A DNA stretch of 64,000 nt, taken from the NCBI RefSeq assembly GCF_900102375.1, contig NZ_FNBO01000002.1, positions 271,374-335,373 on the forward strand, read 5' to 3'. This document shows positions 25,096 to 34,286 of the stretch, in pieces. Under the pieces are notes generated by a model. That model was not told the DNA's origin, ran no database searches, and saw only the letters and a list, made by a program, of their open reading frames with translations. This stretch comes from Halorubrum xinjiangense. Lineage in GTDB: Archaea; Halobacteriota; Halobacteria; Halobacteriales; Haloferacaceae. The translations under genes and the position numbers were made by a program. Numbering within the stretch: position 1 is the stretch's first letter; the number at the start of each line of letters is the position of its first letter.

Positions 25096-26138
25096 CGAGC
25101 GAGACGAAGGAGGCGCGGGTGCTCGACGCCATCCGCGAGCGGCGTGACCTCGTCAACGCCGCTATCGACGAGGAGCTGCCAGTCCAGGAGCCCGAGCGCC
25201 TGTACGAGGCGACGCGGTACATCCTCGAAGCGGGCGGGAAGCGACTCCGACCGACGGTGACGACGCTGGCCGCGGAGGCGGTCACCGGCACCGAGCCGAT
25301 GGGCGGCGACTTCCGCGCGTTTCCGTCGCTCGACGGCGACGCGGTCGACGTGATGCGGGCCGCGGTCGCCATCGAGGTGATCCAGTCGTTCACGCTGATC
25401 CACGACGACATCATGGACGAAGACGACCTGCGTCGGGGCGTCCCCGCGGTCCACGAGGCGTACGACGTCTCGACGGCGATCCTCGCGGGCGACACGCTCT
25501 ACTCGAAGGCGTTCGAGTTCATGACCGAGACGGGCGCGGACCCCCAACACGGGCTCGAAGCGATGCGGATGCTCGCGTCGACCTGTACCGAGATCTGCGA
25601 GGGGCAGGCGCTCGACGTCGCCTTCGAGAGCCGCGACGACATCCTCCCCGACGAGTACCTGGAGATGGTCGAGCTGAAGACCGCGGTGCTGTACGGCGCG
25701 TCCGCTGCGACGCCCGCCCTCCTCCTCGGCGCCGACGAGGAGGTCGTCGACGCCCTCTACCAGTACGGGATCGACTCCGGGCGCGCGTTCCAGATCCAAG
25801 ACGACGTGCTCGATCTGACCGTTCCCTCGGAGGATCTCGGCAAGCAGCGCGGCTCCGACCTCGTGGAGGGGAAGGAGACGCTGATCACCCTCCACGCCCG
25901 CCAGCAGGGGGTCGACGTGGACGGCCTCGTCGACGCCGACACGCCCGCGGAGGTGACCGAGGCGGCCATCGACGACGCGGTGGCGGCGTTAGAGGACGTC
26001 GGCTCCATCGAGTACGCCCGCGAGACCGCCGCGGACCTCACCGAGCGGTCGAAAGAGCACCTCGAGATCCTTCCCCAGAGCGGATCGCGGAGCCTGCTCG
26101 AAGACCTCGCGGACTACCTCATCGTCCGCGGCTACTGA
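25092..26138 (+). CDS. idsA: Polyprenyl (geranylgeranyl/farnesyl) diphosphate synthase, 348 aa
   Basis: Trans-prenyltransferase that makes the isoprenoid chains for archaeal ether lipids. The first Asp-rich motif is [10 protein letters not shown] (about residues 103-112) followed by RRG; the second is [17 protein letters not shown] and [10 protein letters not shown] are the other conserved blocks. Chain length is not certain from sequence: C20 or C25 are both possible in haloarchaea. Translationally coupled to RNase J by a four-base overlap. Confidence 0.93.
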   Translation: MTSETKEARVLDAIRERRDLVNAAIDEELPVQEPERLYEATRYILEAGGKRLRPTVTTLAAEAVTGTEPMGGDFRAFPSLDGDAVDVMRAAVAIEVIQSFTLIHDDIMDEDDLRRGVPAVHEAYDVSTAILAGDTLYSKAFEFMTETGADPQHGLEAMRMLASTCTEICEGQALDVAFESRDDILPDEYLEMVELKTAVLYGASAATPALLLGADEEVVDALYQYGIDSGRAFQIQDDVLDLTVPSEDLGKQRGSDLVEGKETLITLHARQQGVDVDGLVDADTPAEVTEAAIDDAVAALEDVGSIEYARETAADLTERSKEHLEILPQSGSRSLLEDLADYLIVRGY

Positions 26139-26280
26139 GCGGTTCGACCCGATCAGATGGGCCGTCAGCGGGACGGCCCTGGCGACGGCCGTTAGCGGGA
26201 GGGCCCCGGCAACAGGGTCGACACCGGCGGTCCGGGCCGCGACGGACACCGCTTTACCCCCGGCGCGCGTTCGGTCGACC

Positions 26281-27195
26281 GTGTCACGGTACCGAGACGT
26301 CGCGCTGTTCCTCCTCCTCGCCCTGCTGTGGGGCGGGTCCTTCGTCGCCATCGAGGTCGGCCTCGACTACTACCCGCCGGTGTTGTACGCCGCCTACCGG
26401 TTCGACGTGGCCGCGCTGGCGCTGATCTCGTACGTCTTGATCACGCAGGACGGCCCGTTTCCGCGGACGCGCGGCGACCTCGCCGCGATCGGGTTCAGCG
26501 GCGGACTCTCGGTGGCCGCGAACAACTCGCTGCTGTTCGTCGGCCAGCAGTATACCACGAGCGGCATTGCCTCGATCACCTACAGCCTCGTCCCCATCGC
26601 GACCGCGGCGGTCGCGGCCGTCTGGATCGGCGGCGCCGGCCTCGACGCGCGCGGCGCGGTCGGCGTCGTCCTCGCGTTCCTCGGCGTGGGGCTCGTCGCG
26701 CAGCCGGACCCCGCGAACCTCGGCGGGGGCGTCGCGGTCGGCGTCGGGCTGATCGCGGTCGGCGTCGTCGCCGTCGCGGTGGGCAGCGTCGGCCTCCGGA
26801 CCGTGGAGACGTCGTTCTCCAGCGTCGCGCTCACCGGGTGGGCGATGGGGTTCGGCGCGCTCGCCATCCACGCGCTCAGCCTCGGGCTGGGCGAGAGCCA
26901 GCGGCTCCCCGCCGCGGCGCCGCGCGCGCTCGTCGCGCTGGCGTTCCTCGGGCTGCTCTCGTCGGCGGTGGCGTACACCATCTACTTCACGCTGCTCGAC
27001 CGGCTCGGCCCCTTCGAGATCAACCTCGTCTCCTACGTCGTGCCGGTCGTCGCCACCGTCGCGGGCGCCCTGCTGCTCGCCGAGCCGGTGACGGCGTACA
27101 CCGTCGCGGGATTCGCCGTCATCGTCCTCGGCTTCGGGCTGTTGAAACGGCGCGAGATCGCCGACGCGGCCGCCGGGATCCGGTTCCCGGGGTAG
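26281..27195 (+). CDS. EamA/DMT family transporter, 304 aa
   Basis: Ten-helix drug/metabolite transporter with two EamA repeats. Repeat 1 begins FLLLALLWGGSFVAIEVGL and holds LLFVGQQYTTSGIASITYSLVPI; repeat 2 ends with FEINLVSYVVPVVATVAGALLLAE and YTVAGFAVIVLGFGLL. The start is GTG. It probably exports or imports a small metabolite; substrate unknown. It converges with the S49 peptidase operon and lacks a nearby regulator. Confidence 0.9.
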   Translation: MSRYRDVALFLLLALLWGGSFVAIEVGLDYYPPVLYAAYRFDVAALALISYVLITQDGPFPRTRGDLAAIGFSGGLSVAANNSLLFVGQQYTTSGIASITYSLVPIATAAVAAVWIGGAGLDARGAVGVVLAFLGVGLVAQPDPANLGGGVAVGVGLIAVGVVAVAVGSVGLRTVETSFSSVALTGWAMGFGALAIHALSLGLGESQRLPAAAPRALVALAFLGLLSSAVAYTIYFTLLDRLGPFEINLVSYVVPVVATVAGALLLAEPVTAYTVAGFAVIVLGFGLLKRREIADAAAGIRFPG

Positions 27196-27232
27196 GAGAG
27201 TCGCGGCAGCGCCGGTCCCGACCGAGCGTCGG

Positions 27233-28312
27233 CTACGCCGTCGCGTTCCCGGCCGGATCCGTCTCGTTCCCCGACGGGTCGGTCGGCTCGGGCGGCGGCG
27301 TCGACCCGCCCGGCGGGACCGCGCCCCCCGGCGGCGCCGCGCCGCCCGGGCCGGTTGGCGACCCGAACGACGCGTCGGGGCTCTCGCCCGTCACGAGGAA
27401 GTCCGCGACGTTGCCGATCAGGATGCCGTTATCCGCGCGGTCGGCGTTCTCCGGTTCGAGGAAACTCGAATCGCCGAGCACCGCGAGCGAGTCGCTCCGG
27501 ACCGCAACGCCGTACGAGCCGGTCTCGCGGGTCGTCGACAGCCGCGACGTCTCCGGGGTGGCGAGCGTCGCCGAGCCGTCGGCGGTCCCGACAGGCGCGG
27601 CGCCGCGGAAGACGACCTCCTCGACGCCCTCCGTCAGCGCTCCCGAGCCGGTCGGCTCGACGAACACGCTGAGGTAGTTCGCGTCGTTGTTCTCCATGTC
27701 GTACACGTAGCCCGCCTCGCCGTAGACGCCGAACGGCGAGCCGAAGTCGGTGAGCGCGCCGGCGGCGCCGGGGTCGCTCGTCACGAGCGTCCGGCCGCCG
27801 GCGTCGACGAACGTCTCGACCGCGTCGGCGTCGGTCGCCGACAGCGCGCCGGGGTTCGTGGTGACGAACGCGTCCGCGTCCGAGAGCATCGACGGCAGCG
27901 GCTCCGACCCCACGGCCCCGCCGTAGAACCGGACCTCGTGGCCGTTCTCGACGAGCGCCGCGGTGAGCGGCGCGACGCCGCGCCGGACGCCGCCGAGCGC
28001 CCCGACGTCCGCCTCCGCGGGCGCGTCGCGGTCCTCGATCGGCAGGATCGACGTGCCGCCGCCGGGTCCGGCCGCCCCGCCGCCGAGGTGGACGACCACC
28101 GTGTTCGACGGCTCGCTGCTCTCCATCTCGACCTCGCCGCCCTCGCTGGCCGTCTCCGGCTCGACCGCGTCCGCCTGCCAGTGGTCGTCCGCGACCGCGT
28201 CGGTCTCGGGCGGCGCGTCGTCGAGGACGACTCCCCCAACGGCGGCGACGCCGACGATAGCGAGGAAGACCAGCGCGAAGGCGCCGATCGTCGTTCGCAG
28301 GTCGACGCTCAT
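27233..28312 (-). CDS. Membrane-anchored extracytoplasmic protein with DUF4350-like pattern, 359 aa
   Basis: One N-terminal membrane segment (residues ~7-29), then an exported acidic domain. It contains DRDAPAEADVGALGGVRRGV, VENGHEVRFYGG, DADAFVTTNPGALSATDADAV and DAGGRTLVTSDPGAAGAL, resembling the Rossmann-like DUF4350/GldG-type domains that sit in extracellular complexes. The C-terminus is a Gly/Pro repeat region (GPGGAAPPGGAVPPGG). The start overlaps the stop of the S49 peptidase gene, so the two are coupled. Role unknown; it may present or regulate substrates of the peptidase. Confidence 0.65.
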   Translation of the reverse strand: MSVDLRTTIGAFALVFLAIVGVAAVGGVVLDDAPPETDAVADDHWQADAVEPETASEGGEVEMESSEPSNTVVVHLGGGAAGPGGGTSILPIEDRDAPAEADVGALGGVRRGVAPLTAALVENGHEVRFYGGAVGSEPLPSMLSDADAFVTTNPGALSATDADAVETFVDAGGRTLVTSDPGAAGALTDFGSPFGVYGEAGYVYDMENNDANYLSVFVEPTGSGALTEGVEEVVFRGAAPVGTADGSATLATPETSRLSTTRETGSYGVAVRSDSLAVLGDSSFLEPENADRADNGILIGNVADFLVTGESPDASFGSPTGPGGAAPPGGAVPPGGSTPPPEPTDPSGNETDPAGNATA

Positions 28313-29457
28313 GCGCCGTCACCCCCGTTCGCCGCGGCCGAGCCCTCGTCGCTCGTCGCGTCTCCGTCGCCGCCGGTCGTCGTCCCTGCGACGGCCTCGC
28401 CGCCGTCCGCGGTCGGTCGCCCGGTGTAGCTCGTCATCTCGACGTTGTCGCCGACGGTCTCGTCCCACGCCGCCGGCGCGACCGCGAGAATGAGTCCGTC
28501 GCCGAGCGTCTCCTCGGAGTCGTCGGCGACGACGACCGTCCCATCGTCCCGCTCCAACAGCGGGATGCCGCCGGGTACGGGGCTCTCCGTGCGCCGCGTG
28601 TCGACCTCGTAGTCGTCGATCTCCGCCTCCGTGGCGGCGTCGGCGACCGCGCCGTCGACGAAGCCGAACTCGTCGGCGAAGCCGTTCTCGACGGCCTCGG
28701 TACCGAGGTAGGCGTCGGCGTGGGCGATCGCCTCGCGGTCGAGTTCGATCTCATCGCCGCGCTGCTCGATCACGTTCTCGACGAAGAGGTTCGCGAGCGT
28801 CTGTCGGCGCTCGCGCTGGGTGTCCGGATCGCCGCCGGCCTTATCCGGGCCGGTCGTCCCCGCGTTCGGGCCGTTCGGGGCCGGCGCGGTGCCGGCCACG
28901 CCGACGCTGCCGACCGCCTGGGCGGAGGGCGCGACGTAGATCCGGTCGGCGGGCGCGATAGCGAGGTAGGCGCCGGACGCGCCGAGCGTGTCGACGGCGG
29001 CGTACACCGGCATCACCGACGCGGTGCGGTCGACCGCGGCGTACATCCGCTCGCTCTGCGCGGGCAGGCCGCCCCCGCTGTCGACCTCCAGCACGACCGC
29101 CTCGATCGAGTCGTTCGTGCGGGCGTCGCGGAGGTTGTCCTCGACGTGTTGTGCCGTCGCCGAGTCGATGGTGCCGTCGATCTCGATCACGGCGACCGTC
29201 CCGTCGGGCCCCGTCACGGCGCCGTACACGCCGGGTGCGACCAGCAGCCCCGCGGCCACCGCGAGGACCGCGGCGACGCCGATCGCGTGCCGGGTCTCGA
29301 TTCGGTCGAGGAACGACCCGGACGCGTCGTCCGCGGCCGGTCGCTCGGTCGGTGTCCGCTGTCGGTCGGTCGCCGTCGGCGATCGATCCGGGCTCGTCGC
29401 CTCCGTGCCATCCGTCGGTTCGTCGGGAGTCCTCGGAGGCGAGTCCCCGGAACTCAT
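28309..29457 (-). CDS. S49 family (SppA-like) membrane peptidase, 382 aa
   Basis: A ~55-residue Ser/Thr/Asp-rich leader, one membrane helix (IGVAAVLAVAAGLLVAPGVYG), then a ClpP/crotonase-fold serine peptidase domain. The conserved VLEVDSGGGLPAQSERMYAAV and the nucleophile region GASGAYLAIAPADRIYVAP are present. A Lys about 45 residues after the Ser (TTGPDKAGG) is a candidate general base; known SppA spacing is about 52. It probably degrades signal peptides or membrane protein fragments. First gene of an operon with the DUF4350-like protein. Confidence 0.85.
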   Translation of the reverse strand: MSSGDSPPRTPDEPTDGTEATSPDRSPTATDRQRTPTERPAADDASGSFLDRIETRHAIGVAAVLAVAAGLLVAPGVYGAVTGPDGTVAVIEIDGTIDSATAQHVEDNLRDARTNDSIEAVVLEVDSGGGLPAQSERMYAAVDRTASVMPVYAAVDTLGASGAYLAIAPADRIYVAPSAQAVGSVGVAGTAPAPNGPNAGTTGPDKAGGDPDTQRERRQTLANLFVENVIEQRGDEIELDREAIAHADAYLGTEAVENGFADEFGFVDGAVADAATEAEIDDYEVDTRRTESPVPGGIPLLERDDGTVVVADDSEETLGDGLILAVAPAAWDETVGDNVEMTSYTGRPTADGGEAVAGTTTGGDGDATSDEGSAAANGGDGA

Positions 29458-29558
29458 CGACTCGTCCTCGTTCGATACGGCTGTCGTGGCGTGTGGTCTG
29501 TCGTCGTCATCGTGGGTTCGCTCGCGTGTCGGTCACTGGTCGATACGTCCGCGTCGTA

Positions 29559-29616
29559 CTCGCGGTCGACGGCGTCGCTCTCACGGCTGGCACTCTCGCG
29601 GTCGACGGCGTCGCTC
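29559..29616. repeat. 22-bp direct repeat, two copies 36 bases apart
   Basis: CTCGCGGTCGACGGCGTCGC (plus TC) occurs at 29559-29580 and 29595-29616; the second copy overlaps the stop codon of the secreted protein gene. Probably a small minisatellite between the S49 operon and that gene. Confidence 0.6.
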
Positions 29617-30769
29617 ACGCGTCGGCCACCTTGATCGGGTCACCGACGCTCCCGTCGAACAGCGAGGCGTGGGCCGCGAAGAGGTCGCGCTCGGCGGCGG
29701 CGTCGACGATCACGGTCCGCCCGTGTCGGGCGACGCTCGCGTCGGAAAGCGAGGGATCTCCCTCGCGGGCGGCCCGCGCTATCGCTTCCGCCGTCTCCCT
29801 GTCGAGGCGTCGCGGGTCCGCGACCGCCCCGTACCGCAGCGCGACGGACGGGTCCTCGGCGTCGCCGTCGTCGCTCGCGTCGCCGCTCGCGTCGGTCCCC
29901 GTCGCCGCCTTCTCGTCGGTCACGCGGAGCGACGCCCCGACCGCGCCCGAGGCGTCGACCGCCGTGCGCAGTTCGTCGGGCGCGTCGGCGAGCACGCTCC
30001 GGAGGTGATCGCGGGCGTCCGGTCCGAGGTCGACGCACACCGTCGCGTCGCCCCCGAGCAGCGAGGGGAGGGGGCCGTAGCTCGCGGTCGTTCCCGCTTG
30101 CCGCCGGGTTCCGCCGTCGACGCGCTCGCCGACGCCGGCGTCGCGGTGTGCCGCGGCGACGGCCGCGCTCGGGCCGTACCCGGCCACGAGTTCATCGGAG
30201 GCCACGGCGACGGCCGACCCGAGGCCCCGCGCCCGGAACCGGGCGAACCCGGAGCCGTCGTCCGCCTCGCGAACCGCGTCAGGATCGGCGTCGAGCTCGG
30301 CGGTCAGCGCGGCGGCGTCGACATCGCCGACCGCCACGGCGCACCCCTCCACTCCGTCCGCCGTAAGCGCGGCGCCGCCGGTCGCCTGCCGCACGGCGGC
30401 GAGCGACACGCTCTCGTACCGGTCGATCAGTCGCCGGAGTCGACCGCCGATCCCGCTCGGGAGGCCGGTCGCCGTCAGGGCCGCGGGGTCGACGCGGCCG
30501 GTCACGACGGTGTCGACGGCGCTCGACGCGGCCGCGGCCGGATCGTAGGTCCCGGCGGCGACCGCGGAGCGCGGCTCGTCGGAAGTTGAAGCGACGCCGT
30601 CGCTCCCCGTCTCGCCGCCGCTCGACTCGGCTCTGGCCGCGACCGGATCGACCGCGAGGGTCCCGTCGGGCGGCGGTTCGGTGGTCAGGGCGTCGATCGG
30701 TCCGCCGACTCCCAGCCCGGTCGCCGCCAGCGCCGCTAGACGCTTCGCGAACGTTCGCTTGGAGGGCAT
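29615..30769 (-). CDS. Hypothetical secreted protein, 384 aa
   Basis: Starts MPSKRTFAKRLAALAATGLGVGG, which looks like a cleaved signal. I chose this ATG because the frame upstream overlaps the peroxiredoxin in another frame. The rest is Ala/Asp/Gly-rich with two similar halves: ALTATGLPSGIGGRLRRLIDRYESVSLAAV with CAVAVGDVDAAALTAEL, and PSVALRYGAVADP with ARHGRTVIVDAAAERDLFAAH. This resembles haloarchaeal surface proteins of unknown role. No catalytic motif seen. Not obviously co-transcribed with its neighbours. Confidence 0.65.
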   Translation of the reverse strand: MPSKRTFAKRLAALAATGLGVGGPIDALTTEPPPDGTLAVDPVAARAESSGGETGSDGVASTSDEPRSAVAAGTYDPAAAASSAVDTVVTGRVDPAALTATGLPSGIGGRLRRLIDRYESVSLAAVRQATGGAALTADGVEGCAVAVGDVDAAALTAELDADPDAVREADDGSGFARFRARGLGSAVAVASDELVAGYGPSAAVAAAHRDAGVGERVDGGTRRQAGTTASYGPLPSLLGGDATVCVDLGPDARDHLRSVLADAPDELRTAVDASGAVGASLRVTDEKAATGTDASGDASDDGDAEDPSVALRYGAVADPRRLDRETAEAIARAAREGDPSLSDASVARHGRTVIVDAAAERDLFAAHASLFDGSVGDPIKVADA

Positions 30770-30855
30770 CGTTTCACCTGACTCATGACAAGTAATAATA
30801 CTACCGGGTGGCCGCCGCCGCCGGCGGTTCCCGCTCGCCGACGGCCGGTCAGCGC

Positions 30856-31323
30856 TCAGTCGTCGAGCGCGCGGATGTCGTCGAGAATTTCGACGGCGTG
30901 GTCCTCGGGGGAGACCCCCTCGTAGGCCAAGACGACGGTGCCCTCGCGGTCGAGAACGTACGTGTTCCGGAACACGCCGTCGAAGGTGTTCCCGAACATC
31001 GACTTCTCGCCGTAGGAGTCGTACGCGCTCGACACCTCGCCGTCGGGGTCCGAGAGGAGCGTGAAGGGGAGGTCGTACTCCGTGGCGAACGGTTCGAGGT
31101 CGTCGACCGGGTCGTCGCTGATCCCGACGACGGCGACGTCGGCCGCCTCGAACGCGTCCCACTCGTCGCGGAAACCGCACGCCTCGGCGGTGCAGCCAGG
31201 GGTGTCGGCGCGGGGGTAGAAGTACACGACCGTGTGGCTGGCCGCGGCCGGGTCGACGGTAACCGTTTCGCCGCGGTGGTCGGTGAGCGTGATCTCGGGT
31301 GCGGAGTCGCCCGGTTCGAGCAT
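30856..31323 (-). CDS. bcp: Peroxiredoxin, BCP/PrxQ type, 155 aa
   Basis: Thioredoxin-fold thiol peroxidase that reduces H2O2 and alkyl hydroperoxides. The signature YFYPRADTPGCTAEACGFRDEW has the peroxidatic Cys44 and a second Cys49 four residues later, the typical PrxQ arrangement for an intramolecular disulfide. The start MLEPGDSAPEITLTDHRGE and the total length are normal. It is divergent from the histidine kinase gene, about 75 bases away. Confidence 0.94.
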   Translation of the reverse strand: MLEPGDSAPEITLTDHRGETVTVDPAAASHTVVYFYPRADTPGCTAEACGFRDEWDAFEAADVAVVGISDDPVDDLEPFATEYDLPFTLLSDPDGEVSSAYDSYGEKSMFGNTFDGVFRNTYVLDREGTVVLAYEGVSPEDHAVEILDDIRALDD

Positions 31324-31397
31324 GGGGATCGACTCTCCGCAACCGTGTTAGGGGATTCGGTCCCTTTTTATCGAGGTCTCGCATTCATCTGGTATCG

Positions 31398-33461
31398 ATG
31401 GCGTGGCAACCGACGCCGTACACGGTTCCGCTGCTTGTCGCGGCCGTCCCGTCCTTTGCGTTCGCCGCCTACGCGCTCGGGAACCGCTCGCGCGGCGGCC
31501 ACGCCCTCCTCTGGTCTTTCGTCGGCGTCGCGGGCACCGCCGGCGTCTGGTCGCTGGCGTACGCGGCGCAGCTGTCGGCGACCGCGCTCGGTCTCACGCT
31601 GTACTTCAACCGCTTCGTCTGGCTCGGCGCCGCCGGACTGGCGGTGGCGTGGCCCGCCTTCGTCCTCTCGTACGTCGACCGGACCGGGTGGCTCGGTCGC
31701 CGTCGCTTCGCACTCTTCTGGGTCGTCCCCGCCGCGGTCGTGGCCGCCGTCTGGACGGTCGGCGTCGACCCCCTGTTCTACGCAGAGCCCTCCCTCGTTG
31801 ACGCCGGCGGCTACCGCGTCTTGGAGTACACGCCGACGCCCGCGCTGCTCGGGTTCGTCGGCTACACCTACGCGGTCAACCTGTTCACCTTCGCTGTTCT
31901 CGGCTACGCCGCGGTCTCCCGCGACGGCGTGTTCCGCCGACAGGCGGCCGTCCTCTTCGTCGCCGGCGTCGCGCCGCTAGCGCTCGGCGCGGCCGGCATC
32001 GCGGGGTTTGTCGGGCCGGAGAACGGGCTCGTCGACTTCACCCCGATCGCCTTCAGCGGGACCCCGGCGCTCCTGGCATGGGTCGTGTTCCGGTATCGGC
32101 TGCTCGACGTCTCGCCGATCGCCCGCGACGCGGTGTTCGCAAACCTCTCCGACGGCGTCGTCGTCTGCGACGCCGACGGGCGGGTGGTCGACCGCAACGA
32201 CCCGGCCCAGGCGCTGTTCCCCGACGCCGAACTCGGCGTCGGGGTCGACGAGGTGTTCGCCGACGTCCCGGCGGTCGCGGACGCGGTGACCGACGCGAGG
32301 TCGGACGACGAGTTCCGCGTGACGGTCGGCGGGGACGGCGGCGCCCCGTGGTTCCTGACGGTCGGCGTCCACGACATCACCGGGCCGGGAACGACCCGCG
32401 GCGGGACGGTCCTGTTGTTCCACGACGTCACCGAGCGGGAAACCCTCCAGCGGCGGTACCGCGCCCTCATCGAGAAGTCGCCGAACGTGATCGCGGTCTG
32501 CGGCGAGGACGGGCTCCTCCGGTACGTGAGCCCGTCGATAGAGCGGCTGCTCGGCCATCAGACGAACGAGATCGAGGGGCGCCCGATCATCGACTTGGTC
32601 CACCCCGAGGACCGACGCGAGGCCCAGCGGGCCTTCGAGCGCGCCTTCGACACCGCCGAGCCGCAGTCGATAACGCACCGGATCGCCTGTGACGACGGCA
32701 GCTGGCGCCGGTTCGAGACGGTGATCGAGCGGCTGTTCGAGGACGCCCGCGAGGTCGTCATCACCGCCACCGACGTCACGGACGCGCGGCGGTACGAACA
32801 GCGGCTTCAGGTGTTAAACCGGGTGCTGCGACACGACCTGAAAAACGACACCAACGTCATCGGAGGGTACGCCGACCTGCTCCGCGACCACGTCGACGAG
32901 GAGGGCGACCCCTACCTCGACATCATCGACCGGAAGGTCCGGACGCTGACCCACCTCAGCGATCAGGCCCGCGAGATCGACGTCGCGCTCCACAGCGACG
33001 CGGGCCGGACCGAGATCGATCTCGCAGCGCTCGTCGACCGGCTCTGTGAGTCGCTGTCGTCGTCGTTCCCGCGAGCGACGGTGACGGTGACCGTCCCCGA
33101 GTCGGCCGTCGTCTCCGCGGACGAGCTGTTGGAGTCCGCGATACGGAACGTGTTGGAGAACGCCGTCGTCCACAACGACGGCGACAACCCGCACGTGGAG
33201 GCGACCGTCGTCGCCGACGGCGACCGATTCCGGCTCGACGTGGCCGACGACGGTCCGGGGATCCCGCCGGTCGAGCGAACGGTGTTCTCGGAGGCCCGGG
33301 AGACGGCGCTCGAACACGCGAGCGGGCTCGGCCTCTGGCTCGTCCACTGGATCGTCACGGAGTCCGGCGGCGACCTCGAGATCGACACCCGCGAGCCGAC
33401 CGGAACGGTGGTACGGATGTGGCTCCCGCGAGCGACCGAGGAGAGCGAGGAGAGCGAGTAG
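31398..33461 (+). CDS. Membrane sensor histidine kinase with 7TM and PAS domains, 687 aa
   Basis: The N-terminus (residues ~5-225) has seven hydrophobic helices of the 'histidine kinase N-terminal 7TM' type. A degenerate PAS follows (DGVVVCDADGRVVDRND), then a second PAS at about 355-465 (EKSPNVIAVCGEDGLLRYVSPS). The H-box is VLRHDLKND, with His near 479. The ATPase domain has the N-box ENAVVHNDGDN, G1 DVADDGPGIP and G2 GLGLWLVHWIV. No response regulator is adjacent. It should autophosphorylate and signal to a separately encoded partner; the stimulus is unknown. Confidence 0.92.
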   Translation: MAWQPTPYTVPLLVAAVPSFAFAAYALGNRSRGGHALLWSFVGVAGTAGVWSLAYAAQLSATALGLTLYFNRFVWLGAAGLAVAWPAFVLSYVDRTGWLGRRRFALFWVVPAAVVAAVWTVGVDPLFYAEPSLVDAGGYRVLEYTPTPALLGFVGYTYAVNLFTFAVLGYAAVSRDGVFRRQAAVLFVAGVAPLALGAAGIAGFVGPENGLVDFTPIAFSGTPALLAWVVFRYRLLDVSPIARDAVFANLSDGVVVCDADGRVVDRNDPAQALFPDAELGVGVDEVFADVPAVADAVTDARSDDEFRVTVGGDGGAPWFLTVGVHDITGPGTTRGGTVLLFHDVTERETLQRRYRALIEKSPNVIAVCGEDGLLRYVSPSIERLLGHQTNEIEGRPIIDLVHPEDRREAQRAFERAFDTAEPQSITHRIACDDGSWRRFETVIERLFEDAREVVITATDVTDARRYEQRLQVLNRVLRHDLKNDTNVIGGYADLLRDHVDEEGDPYLDIIDRKVRTLTHLSDQAREIDVALHSDAGRTEIDLAALVDRLCESLSSSFPRATVTVTVPESAVVSADELLESAIRNVLENAVVHNDGDNPHVEATVVADGDRFRLDVADDGPGIPPVERTVFSEARETALEHASGLGLWLVHWIVTESGGDLEIDTREPTGTVVRMWLPRATEESEESE

Positions 33462-33488
33462 GCCCGCCGGCGTCCCGGGCACCCCCGC

Positions 33489-33806
33489 TCAGACGCGGAC
33501 GCGGACGACGTGGCCGCCGCAGCCGCACTGCTCGACGTACTCGGCGTCGAGATCGTCGCCGAACGCCGCTTCGAGTGCCTCGAAGAGGTACGCCTCCGGG
33601 TGGCCGTGGTCGCCGTGGGTGACGAGGTTGACGTGGTTGCCCGCGGCCGTGTGTTCGACCGCATCGATCGCCTGCCGGACGAGCAGGTCGCGGTCGTCCG
33701 CGTGTTCGGGGCCTTCGAGGTTCGCCGACCACGAGTTCTCGTGGACGTGGTCGGTCACCGGGTCCGCGCCGTGGTCGTAGTCGTGCTCCGAGGGTGTACT
33801 CGACAT
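33489..33806 (-). CDS. CGCGG-type small protein, candidate radical-SAM-modified RiPP precursor, 105 aa
   Basis: His/Asp-rich small protein starting MSSTPSEHDYDHGADPVTDH, with the diagnostic C-terminal QCGCGGHVVRVRV. As I recall, short haloarchaeal proteins of this kind are named the CGCGG family and are predicted peptide precursors for radical SAM enzymes. No radical SAM gene is in the window, so if it is a precursor its enzyme lies elsewhere. It also resembles a metal-binding protein: there are many His and two Cys separated by one Gly. It is divergent from the DUF2249 gene, with a GAACATGTTC palindrome between. Confidence 0.6.
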   Translation of the reverse strand: MSSTPSEHDYDHGADPVTDHVHENSWSANLEGPEHADDRDLLVRQAIDAVEHTAAGNHVNLVTHGDHGHPEAYLFEALEAAFGDDLDAEYVEQCGCGGHVVRVRV

Positions 33807-33845
33807 ACTCGATCGGACGCGCTCCGGTCACGTACGTCTTCGAGC

Positions 33846-33855
33846 GAACATGTTC
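33846..33855. promoter_or_regulatory. Palindrome GAACATGTTC in a divergent promoter
   Basis: Perfect 10-bp palindrome in the 129-base gap between the divergent CGCGG and DUF2249 genes, 40 bases upstream of the CGCGG start codon. It could be a regulator site serving both genes. The regulator is unknown. Confidence 0.35.
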
Positions 33856-33935
33856 AAGCGGGCCGCCGCGTTCGAACGACACTCCCGAACACCTTCGGGG
33901 AGAGCTATACCACCGCGGGGCGCCACGACCGACCT

Positions 33936-34172
33936 ATGAGCCCCGACCCGTTCGACGACGCGGACAAGCAGTTGGACGCCCGCGAGATAGACGGCGAACC
34001 GTTCGGCGACATCATGGCCGCGCTCGACGATCTCGACGACAGAGAGTCGCTCTGTCTGGTGAACGGCTTCGAGCCGGTGCCGCTGTACGACGTGCTGGCG
34101 GAGCGGGGGTACACCCACGAGACGGCGAATCCCGCGGCCGACGAGTGGTACGTCGAGATAACGCCCGCCTGA
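33936..34172 (+). CDS. DUF2249 domain protein, 78 aa
   Basis: Small acidic protein with the DUF2249 pattern: the opening LDAREIDGEPFGDIMAALDDL and the middle LCLVNGFEPVPLYDVLAERGYTHE. The fold is TusA/SirA-like. Members often accompany hemerythrin, nitrite/nitric oxide or redox genes. It is divergent from the CGCGG gene. The start follows a GCTATACC box by about 23 bases, consistent with a leaderless mRNA. Confidence 0.8.
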   Translation: MSPDPFDDADKQLDAREIDGEPFGDIMAALDDLDDRESLCLVNGFEPVPLYDVLAERGYTHETANPAADEWYVEITPA

Positions 34173-34182
34173 TCCGACCGCG

Positions 34183-34232
34183 GTCGACCGTCCGCCGCGA
34201 GTCGACCGTCCGCCGCGAGTCGACCGTCCGCC
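34183..34232. repeat. 18-bp tandem repeat, about 2.8 copies
   Basis: GTCGACCGTCCGCCGCGA occurs at 34183, 34201 and (partial) 34219, in the gap between the DUF2249 gene and map. It is close to the AT-poor promoter of map. Same unit length as the repeat in the lipoprotein gene at 22.7 kb, different sequence. Confidence 0.75.
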
Positions 34233-34286
34233 AGAGCGCGACCGCCCTCCGCAACCTCTTTGCGCGCGGTCGCCGAACCCGAGTCC

